Origin: Bacteroidia bacterium
GTDB taxonomy: Bacteria > Bacteroidota > Bacteroidia > Chitinophagales > Saprospiraceae
Assembly (NCBI GenBank): GCA_030431945.1
Contig: JAUIIF010000180.1
Span: forward strand, 1 to 8,151
Direction: 5' to 3'
Length of the DNA: 8,151 nt
In this document: in pieces, positions 1-5,791 of the stretch
Layout: each line of letters begins with the position of its first letter
How positions within the stretch are numbered: the first letter of the stretch is position 1
Made by a program: the position numbers and the translations under genes
Notes under the pieces: model-generated
What the model was told of the DNA's origin: nothing
What the model saw: only the letters and a program-made list of their open reading frames with translations
Database searches by the model: none

Positions 1-98
1 GCTTCGGCGGCAGTTTCTGCGCTCGGTGTACCACAGCCGGGAAGCGCGGCGGCGGCGGCCAGCGCGGCAGTTGTTTTGATGAAGTTTCTTCTTTTCAT
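1..98 (-). CDS. Start of an exported protein with a Tat-type lipoprotein signal (partial, runs off the left edge)
   Basis: Only the first 32 codons are present. They read MKRRNFIKTTAALAAAAALP followed by GCGTPSAETAAE. The twin-arginine motif K-R-R-N-F-I-K at residues 2-8, the alanine-rich hydrophobic stretch and the lipobox L-P-G-C (Cys22) predict Tat export in folded form followed by lipidation. In Bacteroidota such signals are common on Gfo/Idh/MocA-type oxidoreductases and on sugar phosphate isomerase/epimerase-like proteins, and both often sit beside DUF1080 genes. The catalytic part lies outside the window, so the family cannot be decided. The gene lies 62 bases downstream of the DUF1080 gene on the same strand and may be co-transcribed with it. 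A GGAGGG sequence lies 16 bases upstream of the ATG, too far to be a normal ribosome binding site. Confidence 0.8.
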   Translation of the reverse strand, partial: MKRRNFIKTTAALAAAAALPGCGTPSAETAAE

Positions 99-160
99 GC
101 TGTGCTTTTTTATTCCCTCCATCCGCACGGAAGCGCGCACGGGAGGTCAGACCTTAATAA

Positions 161-967
161 TTATAAACGCTTAATCTTAATGTTGCGGAACCATAACGGA
201 CTATCGTGGTCCTGTAAGCCAATGTAGCCGGATTTGAACTTGCCGTAGTCTGGCGCCAATCCCCATTTGCCACTATTTTTCTTAGCCTCCCAGTCAGCGG
301 ACCAGGGCTCGAAGGATACCACCTTCTGCTCGTTCAGCCAGTATTCTACTTTTTCGGGGGTGAAGATGATGCGGCTGCTGTTCCACTCCCCGGCGGGATG
401 GAGCACTTTTACTTCCGGATCCGGGGCGTACATGGCGTAGTCGGCGGCCGTGGACTGCAGCGGTTTGATCTCGTTCGGGTTCTCGGTATACCCCAGGCTT
501 TTGTTGTAGTCGGTGATGTCGTGATATTTGGTGTACCCTTCGTCATCAATCAACTGGTATTCCGGGGCGACTTCCGGTGGGCTGCCGTAGCCTTCCTTCA
601 GGTGGTAAAAAATGCCGCTGTTGCCACCGGGCGGGATCTTCCACTCCAGGTAAAGTTCGAAATTGTCGAATTCCTCGGCGGCGTAAATGATGTCCTTCCC
701 GCCTTCGTACTCCGCATCAGACGTTTTTGCGCCGTCGTCAAAGGTGAGCTCCCCGTTACTGACGACCCAGCCGGGAGGGAGGGTTTTGCCGTTATAGCCG
801 CGCCAGCCTGCGGTGGAGGAGCCGTCAAACAAGACAATCCAGCCATCATCTTCCGTGGTGGTGGTTTGTGCGGGCGCGTCCGCAGGTGCAGACTCGGAAT
901 CAGGAGCAGCGGATGGCTGGCAGGCGAAGGTCGCCAGTGCCAACAATAGGTAAAGTAGTTTTTGCAT
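161..967 (-). CDS. DUF1080 (3-keto-disaccharide hydrolase-type) lipoprotein
   Basis: This is a 268-residue protein of the DUF1080 / 3-keto-disaccharide hydrolase family (PF06439), a concanavalin-like beta-sandwich. Characterised members cleave 3-keto-glycosides. The open frame extends upstream to 1108, but the ATG at 967 is preferred because it starts a clear lipoprotein signal: MQKLLYLLLALATFAC, with the lipidated Cys at residue 16. An acidic, Ala/Pro-rich linker follows to about residue 38, then the domain opens with WIVLFDGSSTAGWRGYNG. Other family hallmarks are the NFELYLEWKIPPGGNSGIFY block near the middle, the EYQLIDDEGY segment, the GEWNSSRIIF segment, and the C-terminal SGYIGLQDHDSPLWFRNIKI strand. 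It probably acts in the periplasm or on an outer-membrane face. It lies 170 bases downstream of the GH3 fusion gene and just upstream of a Tat-type gene, which suggests a sugar-catabolic unit. The family is secure; the substrate is unknown. Confidence 0.92.
   Translation of the reverse strand: MQKLLYLLLALATFACQPSAAPDSESAPADAPAQTTTTEDDGWIVLFDGSSTAGWRGYNGKTLPPGWVVSNGELTFDDGAKTSDAEYEGGKDIIYAAEEFDNFELYLEWKIPPGGNSGIFYHLKEGYGSPPEVAPEYQLIDDEGYTKYHDITDYNKSLGYTENPNEIKPLQSTAADYAMYAPDPEVKVLHPAGEWNSSRIIFTPEKVEYWLNEQKVVSFEPWSADWEAKKNSGKWGLAPDYGKFKSGYIGLQDHDSPLWFRNIKIKRL
872..891 (+). repeat. GC-rich 20-mer, copy 1 (direct relative to 4181-4200)
   Basis: The sequence GGGCGCGTCCGCAGGTGCAG matches 4181-4200 at 18 of 20 positions, differing only at the two central bases (TC against GA). 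It lies inside the DUF1080 gene, where it encodes the A-P-A-D-A-P part of the post-lipobox linker, so this copy may be coincidental low-complexity coding sequence. Confidence 0.4.
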
Positions 968-1086
968 GTTCTCAACGTTTGGCCGGGCGGCCTTTGAGAG
1001 GGGAAGATAAGGTCTTCCTGCCACCTTACGGGCGGCTGCCGTTAAGTTTTGTGCGGTAGTCTTTCCCGGCTCCCTTATTTCTTGTG

Positions 1087-1106
1087 CGGCACCCGCGTCC
1101 GCGCCC
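1087..1106 (-). repeat. GC-rich 20-mer, copy 2 (inverted relative to 4181-4200)
   Basis: Read on the minus strand this is GGGCGCGGACGCGGGTGCCG, matching 4181-4200 at 18 of 20 positions. It is non-coding, 32 bases beyond the stop codon of the GH3 fusion gene, so this copy and 4181-4200 bracket that gene in inverted orientation. It contains the near-palindrome CGCGTCCGCG. The spacer is too short to be a good hairpin and no T-run follows, so a terminator is not supported. Confidence 0.45.
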
Positions 1107-1137
1107 ATTGTTTCATGACCAGCAGCTTTCTGTGTGC

Positions 1138-4125
1138 TTACGGCGCCTTGGAGAATCCCAGCCCCCGGCGGTCCTCAAAACTTTTTCCCTTCAGGATGGA
1201 TTCGTAACAGGCGGAGTGCAACCGGAGCCGGGTATCGAGCTTGCCGAAGGTATTGTTGTTCATGTTCGGGTAGGTCCGGTTACTCAGGACCACAAAAACG
1301 AGGTCTTCCACGGGGTCTGCCCAGGCGGCAATGCCCGTAAACCCGAGGTGACCGAAAGCCCGTTCCGAAGAGAACGGGGACAAATTCATCTTCCGGTTTT
1401 CGTTCAGTTGCTTCATGTCAAAGCCCAGTCCCCGCCGGCTTTCGCCGGCGTAGCGGTTGGTGAAAAGACGCACCGTCTCCGGGCGCAGGTACTGCCGGCC
1501 GCCATAATTGCCCTCCTGCAACAGCATCTGGAAAATGGTGGCCACATCACGGGCCGAGCCAAAGAGCCCGGCATGCCCACTTACGCCCCCGAGCATGGCT
1601 GCCCCCATGTCATGGACCGTACCCTGGATGCGCTGGTTCCGGAAATACGTGTCTTCTTCCGTAGGCGGAATCCGTTGCTTCGGGAAGGTTTTCAGGGGCT
1701 GGTAAGTCAGGGTCTCCAGGCCCATAGGCCGGTAAAAATTGCGGGCGGCAAACTCATCTACCGTCAGCCCGGACACCTGGTCGATCAATTTCGCCATGAT
1801 GTAGAAGCCAAGATCGCTGTACCGGTACTGGCCCTCGTTGGGCAGCTCGTTGGTGTACAGCTTATGCCACATCGAATCAAGGTACACCTTGTGCATGAAC
1901 ATCTTCTCGGTGACGGGCACGACGAAGTCGCCCGTCCGTTGGTTCCGGTAATATTGCGAACTGGGCTTGCCGTTGGCGTTGAGGGTCTCTACGTAGAAGG
2001 GGATCCAGCTGCGCAGGCCGGACCGGTGGGCCAGCATCGGGCGGAGGGTCAGGAATTCTACTTCTGTACCCACCATTTCCGGCAGGTAATTGCTGATGGG
2101 GACGTCCAGGTTCAGCTTGCCTTCTTCCACGAGCTTCATCACGCACAGGGTGGTCGCGGTTACTTTGGTCAGGCTGGCGAGGTCATAAATGTCAGAAGGG
2201 TGCACGGCCCGCTGTTTGCGGTACGTATGGTGACCGAAGCCCTTTTCGTAAACGATTTTTCCGTTGCGGGCAACGAGGACGACCAGCCCCGGCGTGGCGC
2301 GGCGGCGTATGGCCTCCTGGGCCAAAGTATTCACCTTTGCGGCCAGGAGGTTCCCGTCGATTCCGACGGCTTCCGGTTCTGCGTATCCCATCCGGAAAGC
2401 GGCGGCTGTCTCCAGGCCGGCGTTGAAGGGCGCGCCGGGGCTGGCCGTCACCGGCAGCCGGCCACTGATTTTGTTTGCCCCGAAAATGGCTTGGGCGGCA
2501 GCATCCTGGGCTACCTCGTCACGACTGTATGCCATGAGGACGGAGCCAAAACTGTCCAGCGCCTCCAGGCTGTAGGGGTTGCCAAACACACTGACGATCA
2601 TCTCCGTCCGGGCGTCCAGCGCGCGCAGCAGCGAAAGCGTGGCGGCTTTGATGGGGACTTTTTCCAGGAAGCGGCTGCCGTCGGAATAGAGCGCTACAAT
2701 CACCTGATCCCCCTTACTGATGGTACTGAGGACACGCTGCTGCTCTGCCGGGGTGAGGTTGTACCCGACACTCAGGTGCGTTGCCTTCGTGTAGTCATCC
2801 ACCCGTTTGCTGAAGGCAGAGTTGGCGGAGGCGCCTACGTGCACCACGACTACTTTTCCTCGTTCAAGATCGGTAACGGGAACGAGGCCTTCGCTGTCGC
2901 GGACCAAAGTCATCGCGTGCTCGAACAAGGTTTGCTTGAGGGCGTATGCTTCGGGGCTGTTGAGTTCTCCGCGGAGGTTTTCGGCACTCGGGAAGGTGGC
3001 TTTGGTCAGCCCGAGCCGGAATTTACTCAGCAGGATCCGGCGCACCTTTTTTTCAATATCAGCGCGGCTTATTTTTCCCTCGTCCAGGTAGCGCTTGATG
3101 GCATTAATGGCGGCAGGGGTGCTTTCGGGCAGGAGCAGAATATCGGAGTCGGCGAGGATGGCTTCGGCTTCCACTTCACCGTTGTCGTAGTGGTTGGTAA
3201 CTCCTTTCATCTCCAGGCCGTCAGTGAATACGAGCCCGGTGAATCCCATTTCGTGGCGCAGGAGGTCGGTGATTACCGGTAAGCTCAGGGATGTGGGGCG
3301 GTTGGGCCGATCGTCCAGGGCCGGAATCTGTAAGTGAGCCGCCATAATGGAGCCGATGCCGTACCGGATCAGGGCCTGGAAGGGATACAGCTCGAGACTG
3401 TCGAGGCGGGCCCGGTTGTGTTTGAGGACGGGCAGGTCGTGGTGGCTGTCCGTGCCGGTATCCCCGTGCCCGGGGAAATGCTTGGCGCTGGCCAGGATCC
3501 CGTTTTCCTGCAGGCCACGCATATACTGGTAGCCTTTCATGGTGACATTGTAGCGGTCTTCTCCGAAGCTGCGGGTGTTAATGACGGGGTTCTTGGGGTT
3601 GTTGTTAACGTCCAGCACCGGACTGAAGCTGACGTTCACGCCCAGGCGGTGCATTTGCCGGGCAATTTCGGCACCCAGGTCGTAGATCAGTTCGTTGTTG
3701 CGGATCGCACCGAGTGCGATCTGTTTCGGGAAACTAATCGTCTGGTCCGGTAGCCGCATGCCCAACCCCCACTCTGCATCCATACTGATCATCAGGGGGA
3801 GCTGACTCAGGCGCTGGTATTCATTGGTTAGTTCCAGTTGTTTTTCGGGGGTGCCCTGGAAGAAGCAAAGTCCGCCAACGTGGTATTTTTTTATCTCCTC
3901 CTTTACGTGCGCGATGTGGTCCGCGCCCCGGTCGGAATGAGCCCGTAGCATGATTAGTTGCCCTAGTTGCCGGTCCAGGTCCATCGTCTGAAATACGGAG
4001 TCGACCCAGGCTTTTTCTTCGAGGGTATGGGACGACAGGTCGCCCCGGTACCCCTGCTGAGCTGATAGGAAGGAGAACTGGCAAAAAAAGTAAAGGGGGA
4101 TCAGGAAACGGGAAAACATGTTCAT
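1138..4125 (-). CDS. Secreted GH3 beta-N-acetylglucosaminidase fused to a beta-lactamase-fold serine hydrolase
   Basis: This 995-residue two-enzyme fusion starts with a Sec signal (hydrophobic residues about 7-20, likely cleavage after SFLSA). The GH3 domain spans about 35-375. It carries the NagZ signature KHFPGHGDTGTDSHHDLP at 215-232, in which Asp226 and His228 form the expected acid/base dyad, and VFTDGLEM at 299-306, where Asp302 is the predicted nucleophile. An alpha/beta GH3 C-domain (about 395-562) ends in GRLPVT. From about 585 a PF00144 serine hydrolase follows, with SLTK (Ser651, Lys654), a YSD motif (Tyr769) replacing the usual YxN, and HLGFTG (His926). The two halves resemble Bacillus NagZ and AmiE, which act in sequence on muropeptides: GlcNAc removal, then stem-peptide removal. 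That joint role is inference; the C-terminal half could instead be an esterase or peptidase. The next Met (residue 3) could also be the start. It is transcribed divergently from a Crp/Fnr regulator. Confidence 0.93.
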   Translation of the reverse strand: MNMFSRFLIPLYFFCQFSFLSAQQGYRGDLSSHTLEEKAWVDSVFQTMDLDRQLGQLIMLRAHSDRGADHIAHVKEEIKKYHVGGLCFFQGTPEKQLELTNEYQRLSQLPLMISMDAEWGLGMRLPDQTISFPKQIALGAIRNNELIYDLGAEIARQMHRLGVNVSFSPVLDVNNNPKNPVINTRSFGEDRYNVTMKGYQYMRGLQENGILASAKHFPGHGDTGTDSHHDLPVLKHNRARLDSLELYPFQALIRYGIGSIMAAHLQIPALDDRPNRPTSLSLPVITDLLRHEMGFTGLVFTDGLEMKGVTNHYDNGEVEAEAILADSDILLLPESTPAAINAIKRYLDEGKISRADIEKKVRRILLSKFRLGLTKATFPSAENLRGELNSPEAYALKQTLFEHAMTLVRDSEGLVPVTDLERGKVVVVHVGASANSAFSKRVDDYTKATHLSVGYNLTPAEQQRVLSTISKGDQVIVALYSDGSRFLEKVPIKAATLSLLRALDARTEMIVSVFGNPYSLEALDSFGSVLMAYSRDEVAQDAAAQAIFGANKISGRLPVTASPGAPFNAGLETAAAFRMGYAEPEAVGIDGNLLAAKVNTLAQEAIRRRATPGLVVLVARNGKIVYEKGFGHHTYRKQRAVHPSDIYDLASLTKVTATTLCVMKLVEEGKLNLDVPISNYLPEMVGTEVEFLTLRPMLAHRSGLRSWIPFYVETLNANGKPSSQYYRNQRTGDFVVPVTEKMFMHKVYLDSMWHKLYTNELPNEGQYRYSDLGFYIMAKLIDQVSGLTVDEFAARNFYRPMGLETLTYQPLKTFPKQRIPPTEEDTYFRNQRIQGTVHDMGAAMLGGVSGHAGLFGSARDVATIFQMLLQEGNYGGRQYLRPETVRLFTNRYAGESRRGLGFDMKQLNENRKMNLSPFSSERAFGHLGFTGIAAWADPVEDLVFVVLSNRTYPNMNNNTFGKLDTRLRLHSACYESILKGKSFEDRRGLGFSKAP

Positions 4126-4180
4126 AACTGGGAAAGACTGGGGAGGTAACTTCTGACAAATCTCGGCACTAATCTCCGGA

Positions 4181-4200
4181 GGGCGCGGACGCAGGTGCAG
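4181..4200 (+). repeat. GC-rich 20-mer, reference copy
   Basis: The sequence GGGCGCGGACGCAGGTGCAG lies 55 bases upstream of the GH3 fusion start codon. It matches 1087-1106 (inverted, 18/20) and 872-891 (direct, 18/20). Placement on both sides of one gene in opposite orientation is the reason to record it; no function is assigned. Confidence 0.45.
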
Positions 4201-4243
4201 GGAAGCGTACTAGAATAACGACATACCACCCCTGACTTATTAC

Positions 4244-4260
4244 GCCTGGGAGCGCCAGGC
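4244..4260. repeat. Inverted repeat GCCTGG-N5-CCAGGC
   Basis: This is a perfect 6-bp GC-rich dyad around GAGCG. It is the first of three inverted repeats within 76 bases of the divergent promoter region. It could be a regulator site or a hairpin in the untranslated leader of the GH3 transcript. There is no T-run, so a terminator is unlikely. Confidence 0.5.
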
Positions 4261-4270
4261 ATCAAGGTAC

Positions 4271-4288
4271 ACAAAACCAGTGTTTTGT
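4271..4288. promoter_or_regulatory. Candidate operator: 18-bp dyad ACAAAAC-N4-GTTTTGT
   Basis: Two perfect 7-base arms flank a CAGT centre. An AT-rich dyad with a 4-base spacer resembles the geometry of Fnr-type boxes (TTGAT-N4-ATCAA), though the arm sequence differs. It lies between the GH3 fusion and the Crp/Fnr-type regulator, so binding by that regulator to control both directions is a reasonable but unproven inference. A lone GTTTTGT half-site also occurs at 1046-1052, upstream of the DUF1080 gene. Confidence 0.45.
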
Positions 4289-4300
4289 CCGGCAGGCGGG

Positions 4301-4319
4301 TCCCCTTATTTCAGGGGGA
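4301..4319. repeat. Inverted repeat / hairpin TCCCCTT-N5-AGGGGGA
   Basis: The arms 4301-4307 and 4313-4319 form a seven-pair stem (one G-T wobble) around ATTTC. It is the third dyad in the series, centred about 30 bases from the second. It may be a leader hairpin of the Crp/Fnr transcript or a protein site. Confidence 0.4.
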
Positions 4320-4450
4320 GGATTTGCTGAGGCAGGTTTGCCGTTCGGGGTAGGTCAGTTTGCAGATCGGGTGAAAAAGACTGGGGCCGGCCGCGGGGAT
4401 GGTAATAATGATGAGCGGGTGAAGAAAAATGCAAGCCCTACCTTTATCTT

Positions 4451-4987
4451 ATGTCCCACCCTTTAGCCAGGCTTCATGATTACGTGGAGCAGCATCATCT
4501 CTTTCAACGAACGATTGTTTTGAGTCGCGGTGAACACCTGTTGCTGCCGGGGGCTACGGATCCGAATATTTACTACGTTGCGTCGGGGACCCTGCGTTAT
4601 TACGTCACGATTAATGATGAAGAACAGATCATTCGCTTCGGCTACAAAGGAGATTTTGCCCTGGCGTTGGATACGTTTATTAGCGGACGATCAACCATTT
4701 TTCACGCACAGGCGCTCCGTAAGTGCACGTTGCGGCCCGTCCGGCGGTCGGAACTTTGGGCAAAAATAATGGGAGACCCCAGCATGTCGGAATACTGGCA
4801 ACAGATTATATCCTGGATGCTTCTTGGTCAGTTGGAACGGGAAATTGATTTGTTGACTAATGACCCTGCGTCCCGCTACCAACGCGTACTGATGCGCAGC
4901 CCGCGCCTGTTTCAGGAAATCCCCGCAAAGTACATAGCCAATTATCTACGGATGACGCCGGAGACGTTGTCGCGGTTAAAAAAATGA
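4451..4987 (+). CDS. Crp/Fnr-family transcriptional regulator
   Basis: This 178-residue cytoplasmic regulator has a cyclic-nucleotide-binding-type beta-roll over about residues 15-115. It includes the SRGEHLLLPG turn, the IYYVASGTLRYY strand and a GYKGDFALALDTFISG segment where cAMP-binding relatives place the phosphate cassette. The canonical cassette Arg-Ala-Ala is not evident, so cAMP binding is doubtful. A dimerisation helix follows, rich in Leu and Ile (about 130-155). The end is a short helix-turn-helix, YIANYLRMTPETLSRLKK, typical of the small Bacteroidota subgroup. No cysteines are arranged as in an iron-sulphur Fnr. The protein stops two residues after the recognition helix, directly on a run of seven A (4978-4984), so a slightly longer C-terminus could be hidden by an indel. 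The divergent position suggests it controls the GH3 fusion and itself. Confidence 0.88.
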   Translation: MSHPLARLHDYVEQHHLFQRTIVLSRGEHLLLPGATDPNIYYVASGTLRYYVTINDEEQIIRFGYKGDFALALDTFISGRSTIFHAQALRKCTLRPVRRSELWAKIMGDPSMSEYWQQIISWMLLGQLEREIDLLTNDPASRYQRVLMRSPRLFQEIPAKYIANYLRMTPETLSRLKK

Positions 4988-5085
4988 GGGCAATATGGAC
5001 TTCTCCCTATTTACAAAAGCGCCTAATCCCCACGCCCGTCGCCGAATTCTTGCGCCAGATCAAGATTCACGCAGTTTTTACCCCA

Positions 5086-5093
5086 GACCTTTG
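5086..5093 (+). promoter_or_regulatory. Possible -7 promoter element upstream of the DinB-like gene
   Basis: GACCTTTG differs from the Bacteroidota -7 consensus TAnnTTTG only at its first base and lies 36 bases before the ATG at 5130. No correctly spaced upstream TTTG is visible, so this is weak. Confidence 0.22.
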
Positions 5094-5129
5094 CTTCCGA
5101 AATAATTAAACCGGACAAAGCAACAACTC

Positions 5130-5699
5130 ATGCAACCCCGCTCTACCACCGAATTACTTACCCGCCTTACCGAGCGCACGCGCCACAACCTGGCCGCCGG
5201 TCAGTACCTGCTGGCACTTGACCAACCTGCCCTGCACCAGCGGCCGCGCCCGGATGCCTGGAATGCCCTGCAGTGCCTGGCCCACCTGAACCACTACGGT
5301 GATTATTACCTGCCGGAGATACGGCAGCGTATCCGGCAGTCAAAGTTCCGCCAGGCGCAGGATACTTTTACCTCTTCGCGCCTGGGCAACTACTTCGCCG
5401 CCAGTATGAAACCGAGTGAAACCATGCGGAAAATAAGCACTTTCAAGCGTGCCGACCCGGTAAATTTTGACCGTAAACCCGATCTTACGGTTATCCATGA
5501 ATTTATCCGGCAACAAGAGGAACTGCTGGAACTGTTGGCGCTGGCCGCACGGGTAGACCTTACCCGTACTAAAACCGGCATCAGCATCACCAACCTGATA
5601 AAACTCCGCCTGGGGGATACCCTGCGGGTAGTGATCTACCACAATTGGCGGCACGTGGAACAAGCGCTGGTCGCTGCCGGAGAGCAGGTTGCGGTTTAA
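5130..5699 (+). CDS. DinB-superfamily protein
   Basis: This 189-residue protein is mostly helical and is predicted to be a four-helix-bundle member of the DinB/YfiT-like metalloenzyme superfamily. The supporting motifs are WNALQCLAHLNHYGDYYLP near residues 44-62 and YHNWRHVEQAL at 170-180. His52 (or His55), His171 and His175 are positioned like the metal-binding histidine triad of the family. Family members include thiol-dependent transferases (bacillithiol or mycothiol S-transferases), but many have no known substrate and none can be assigned here. There is no signal peptide, so it should be cytosolic. It lies 142 bases downstream of the regulator on the same strand, which leaves room for its own promoter, and it converges on the acylase gene with 92 bases between the stop codons. 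Confidence 0.82.
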   Translation: MQPRSTTELLTRLTERTRHNLAAGQYLLALDQPALHQRPRPDAWNALQCLAHLNHYGDYYLPEIRQRIRQSKFRQAQDTFTSSRLGNYFAASMKPSETMRKISTFKRADPVNFDRKPDLTVIHEFIRQQEELLELLALAARVDLTRTKTGISITNLIKLRLGDTLRVVIYHNWRHVEQALVAAGEQVAV

Positions 5700-5733
5700 G
5701 CTCTTGCGCGTTTTTCACGGAGGATCAGGAAGG

Positions 5734-5784
5734 ATACCTAAACCACCCCGCACCAACGAAGTTAAATCACTTTGACTTAGGTAT
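5734..5784. terminator. Possible bidirectional terminator structure between convergent genes
   Basis: Perfect arms ATACCTAA (5734-5741) and TTAGGTAT (5777-5784) enclose a second small stem, GTTAAA/TTTGAC (5761-5766 with 5771-5776, one wobble, TCAC loop). It lies exactly between the DinB-like stop and the acylase stop, where both transcripts must end. The stems are AT-rich and no clear T-run follows in either direction, so a classical intrinsic terminator is not proven. Confidence 0.35.
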
Positions 5785-5791
5785 AGATGGC

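Larger units (their letters stand above)
4126..4450. other. Divergent intergenic region between the GH3 fusion and the Crp/Fnr gene
   Basis: These 325 bases must contain the start signals of both divergent genes. I found no convincing Bacteroidota promoter (TTTG, about 19-21 bases, TAnnTTTG) for either direction. The nearest plus-strand -7-like element is TACCTTTA at 4439-4446, which would place transcription start at the ATG and lacks an upstream TTTG. TCAGTTTG at 4355-4362 is another near match with no correctly spaced partner. TTTGC occurs three times, at 4323, 4337 and 4359. The region also holds one copy of a GC-rich 20-mer (4181-4200), an 8-bp palindrome CTCCGGAG at 4174-4181, and three inverted repeats listed separately. 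I see no coding potential and no RNA gene. Confidence 0.7.

Noticed and set aside
124..141. The repeated CGCACGG motif upstream of the Tat-type gene as a terminator.
   Set aside because: The two copies are direct rather than inverted and cannot form a stem with each other.
981..992. GGCC-GGGC-GGCC as a terminator after the GH3 fusion gene.
   Set aside because: The stem is only four pairs of self-complementary sequence, no T-run follows, and it sits 14 bases from the DUF1080 start codon.
968..1108. The 47-codon upstream extension of the DUF1080 open frame.
   Set aside because: The extension would bury the lipoprotein signal inside the protein. The ATG at 967 gives an ideal signal peptide and lipobox, so the upstream part is treated as untranslated.
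1435..1455. The GCCGGC-TTTC-GCCGGC repeat as a hairpin.
   Set aside because: It lies inside the coding region of the serine hydrolase domain, each half is itself a palindrome, and it is explained by GC-rich codons.
1084..3282. A 732-codon plus-strand open frame antisense to the GH3 fusion gene.
   Set aside because: It lies entirely opposite a gene with clear catalytic motifs, and its translation shows no recognisable domain or signal. Long antisense open frames are expected in GC-rich coding DNA with biased third positions.
4439..4446. TACCTTTA as the promoter of the Crp/Fnr gene.
   Set aside because: It would place the transcription start at the start codon, there is no TTTG at the expected distance upstream, and one base departs from the consensus.
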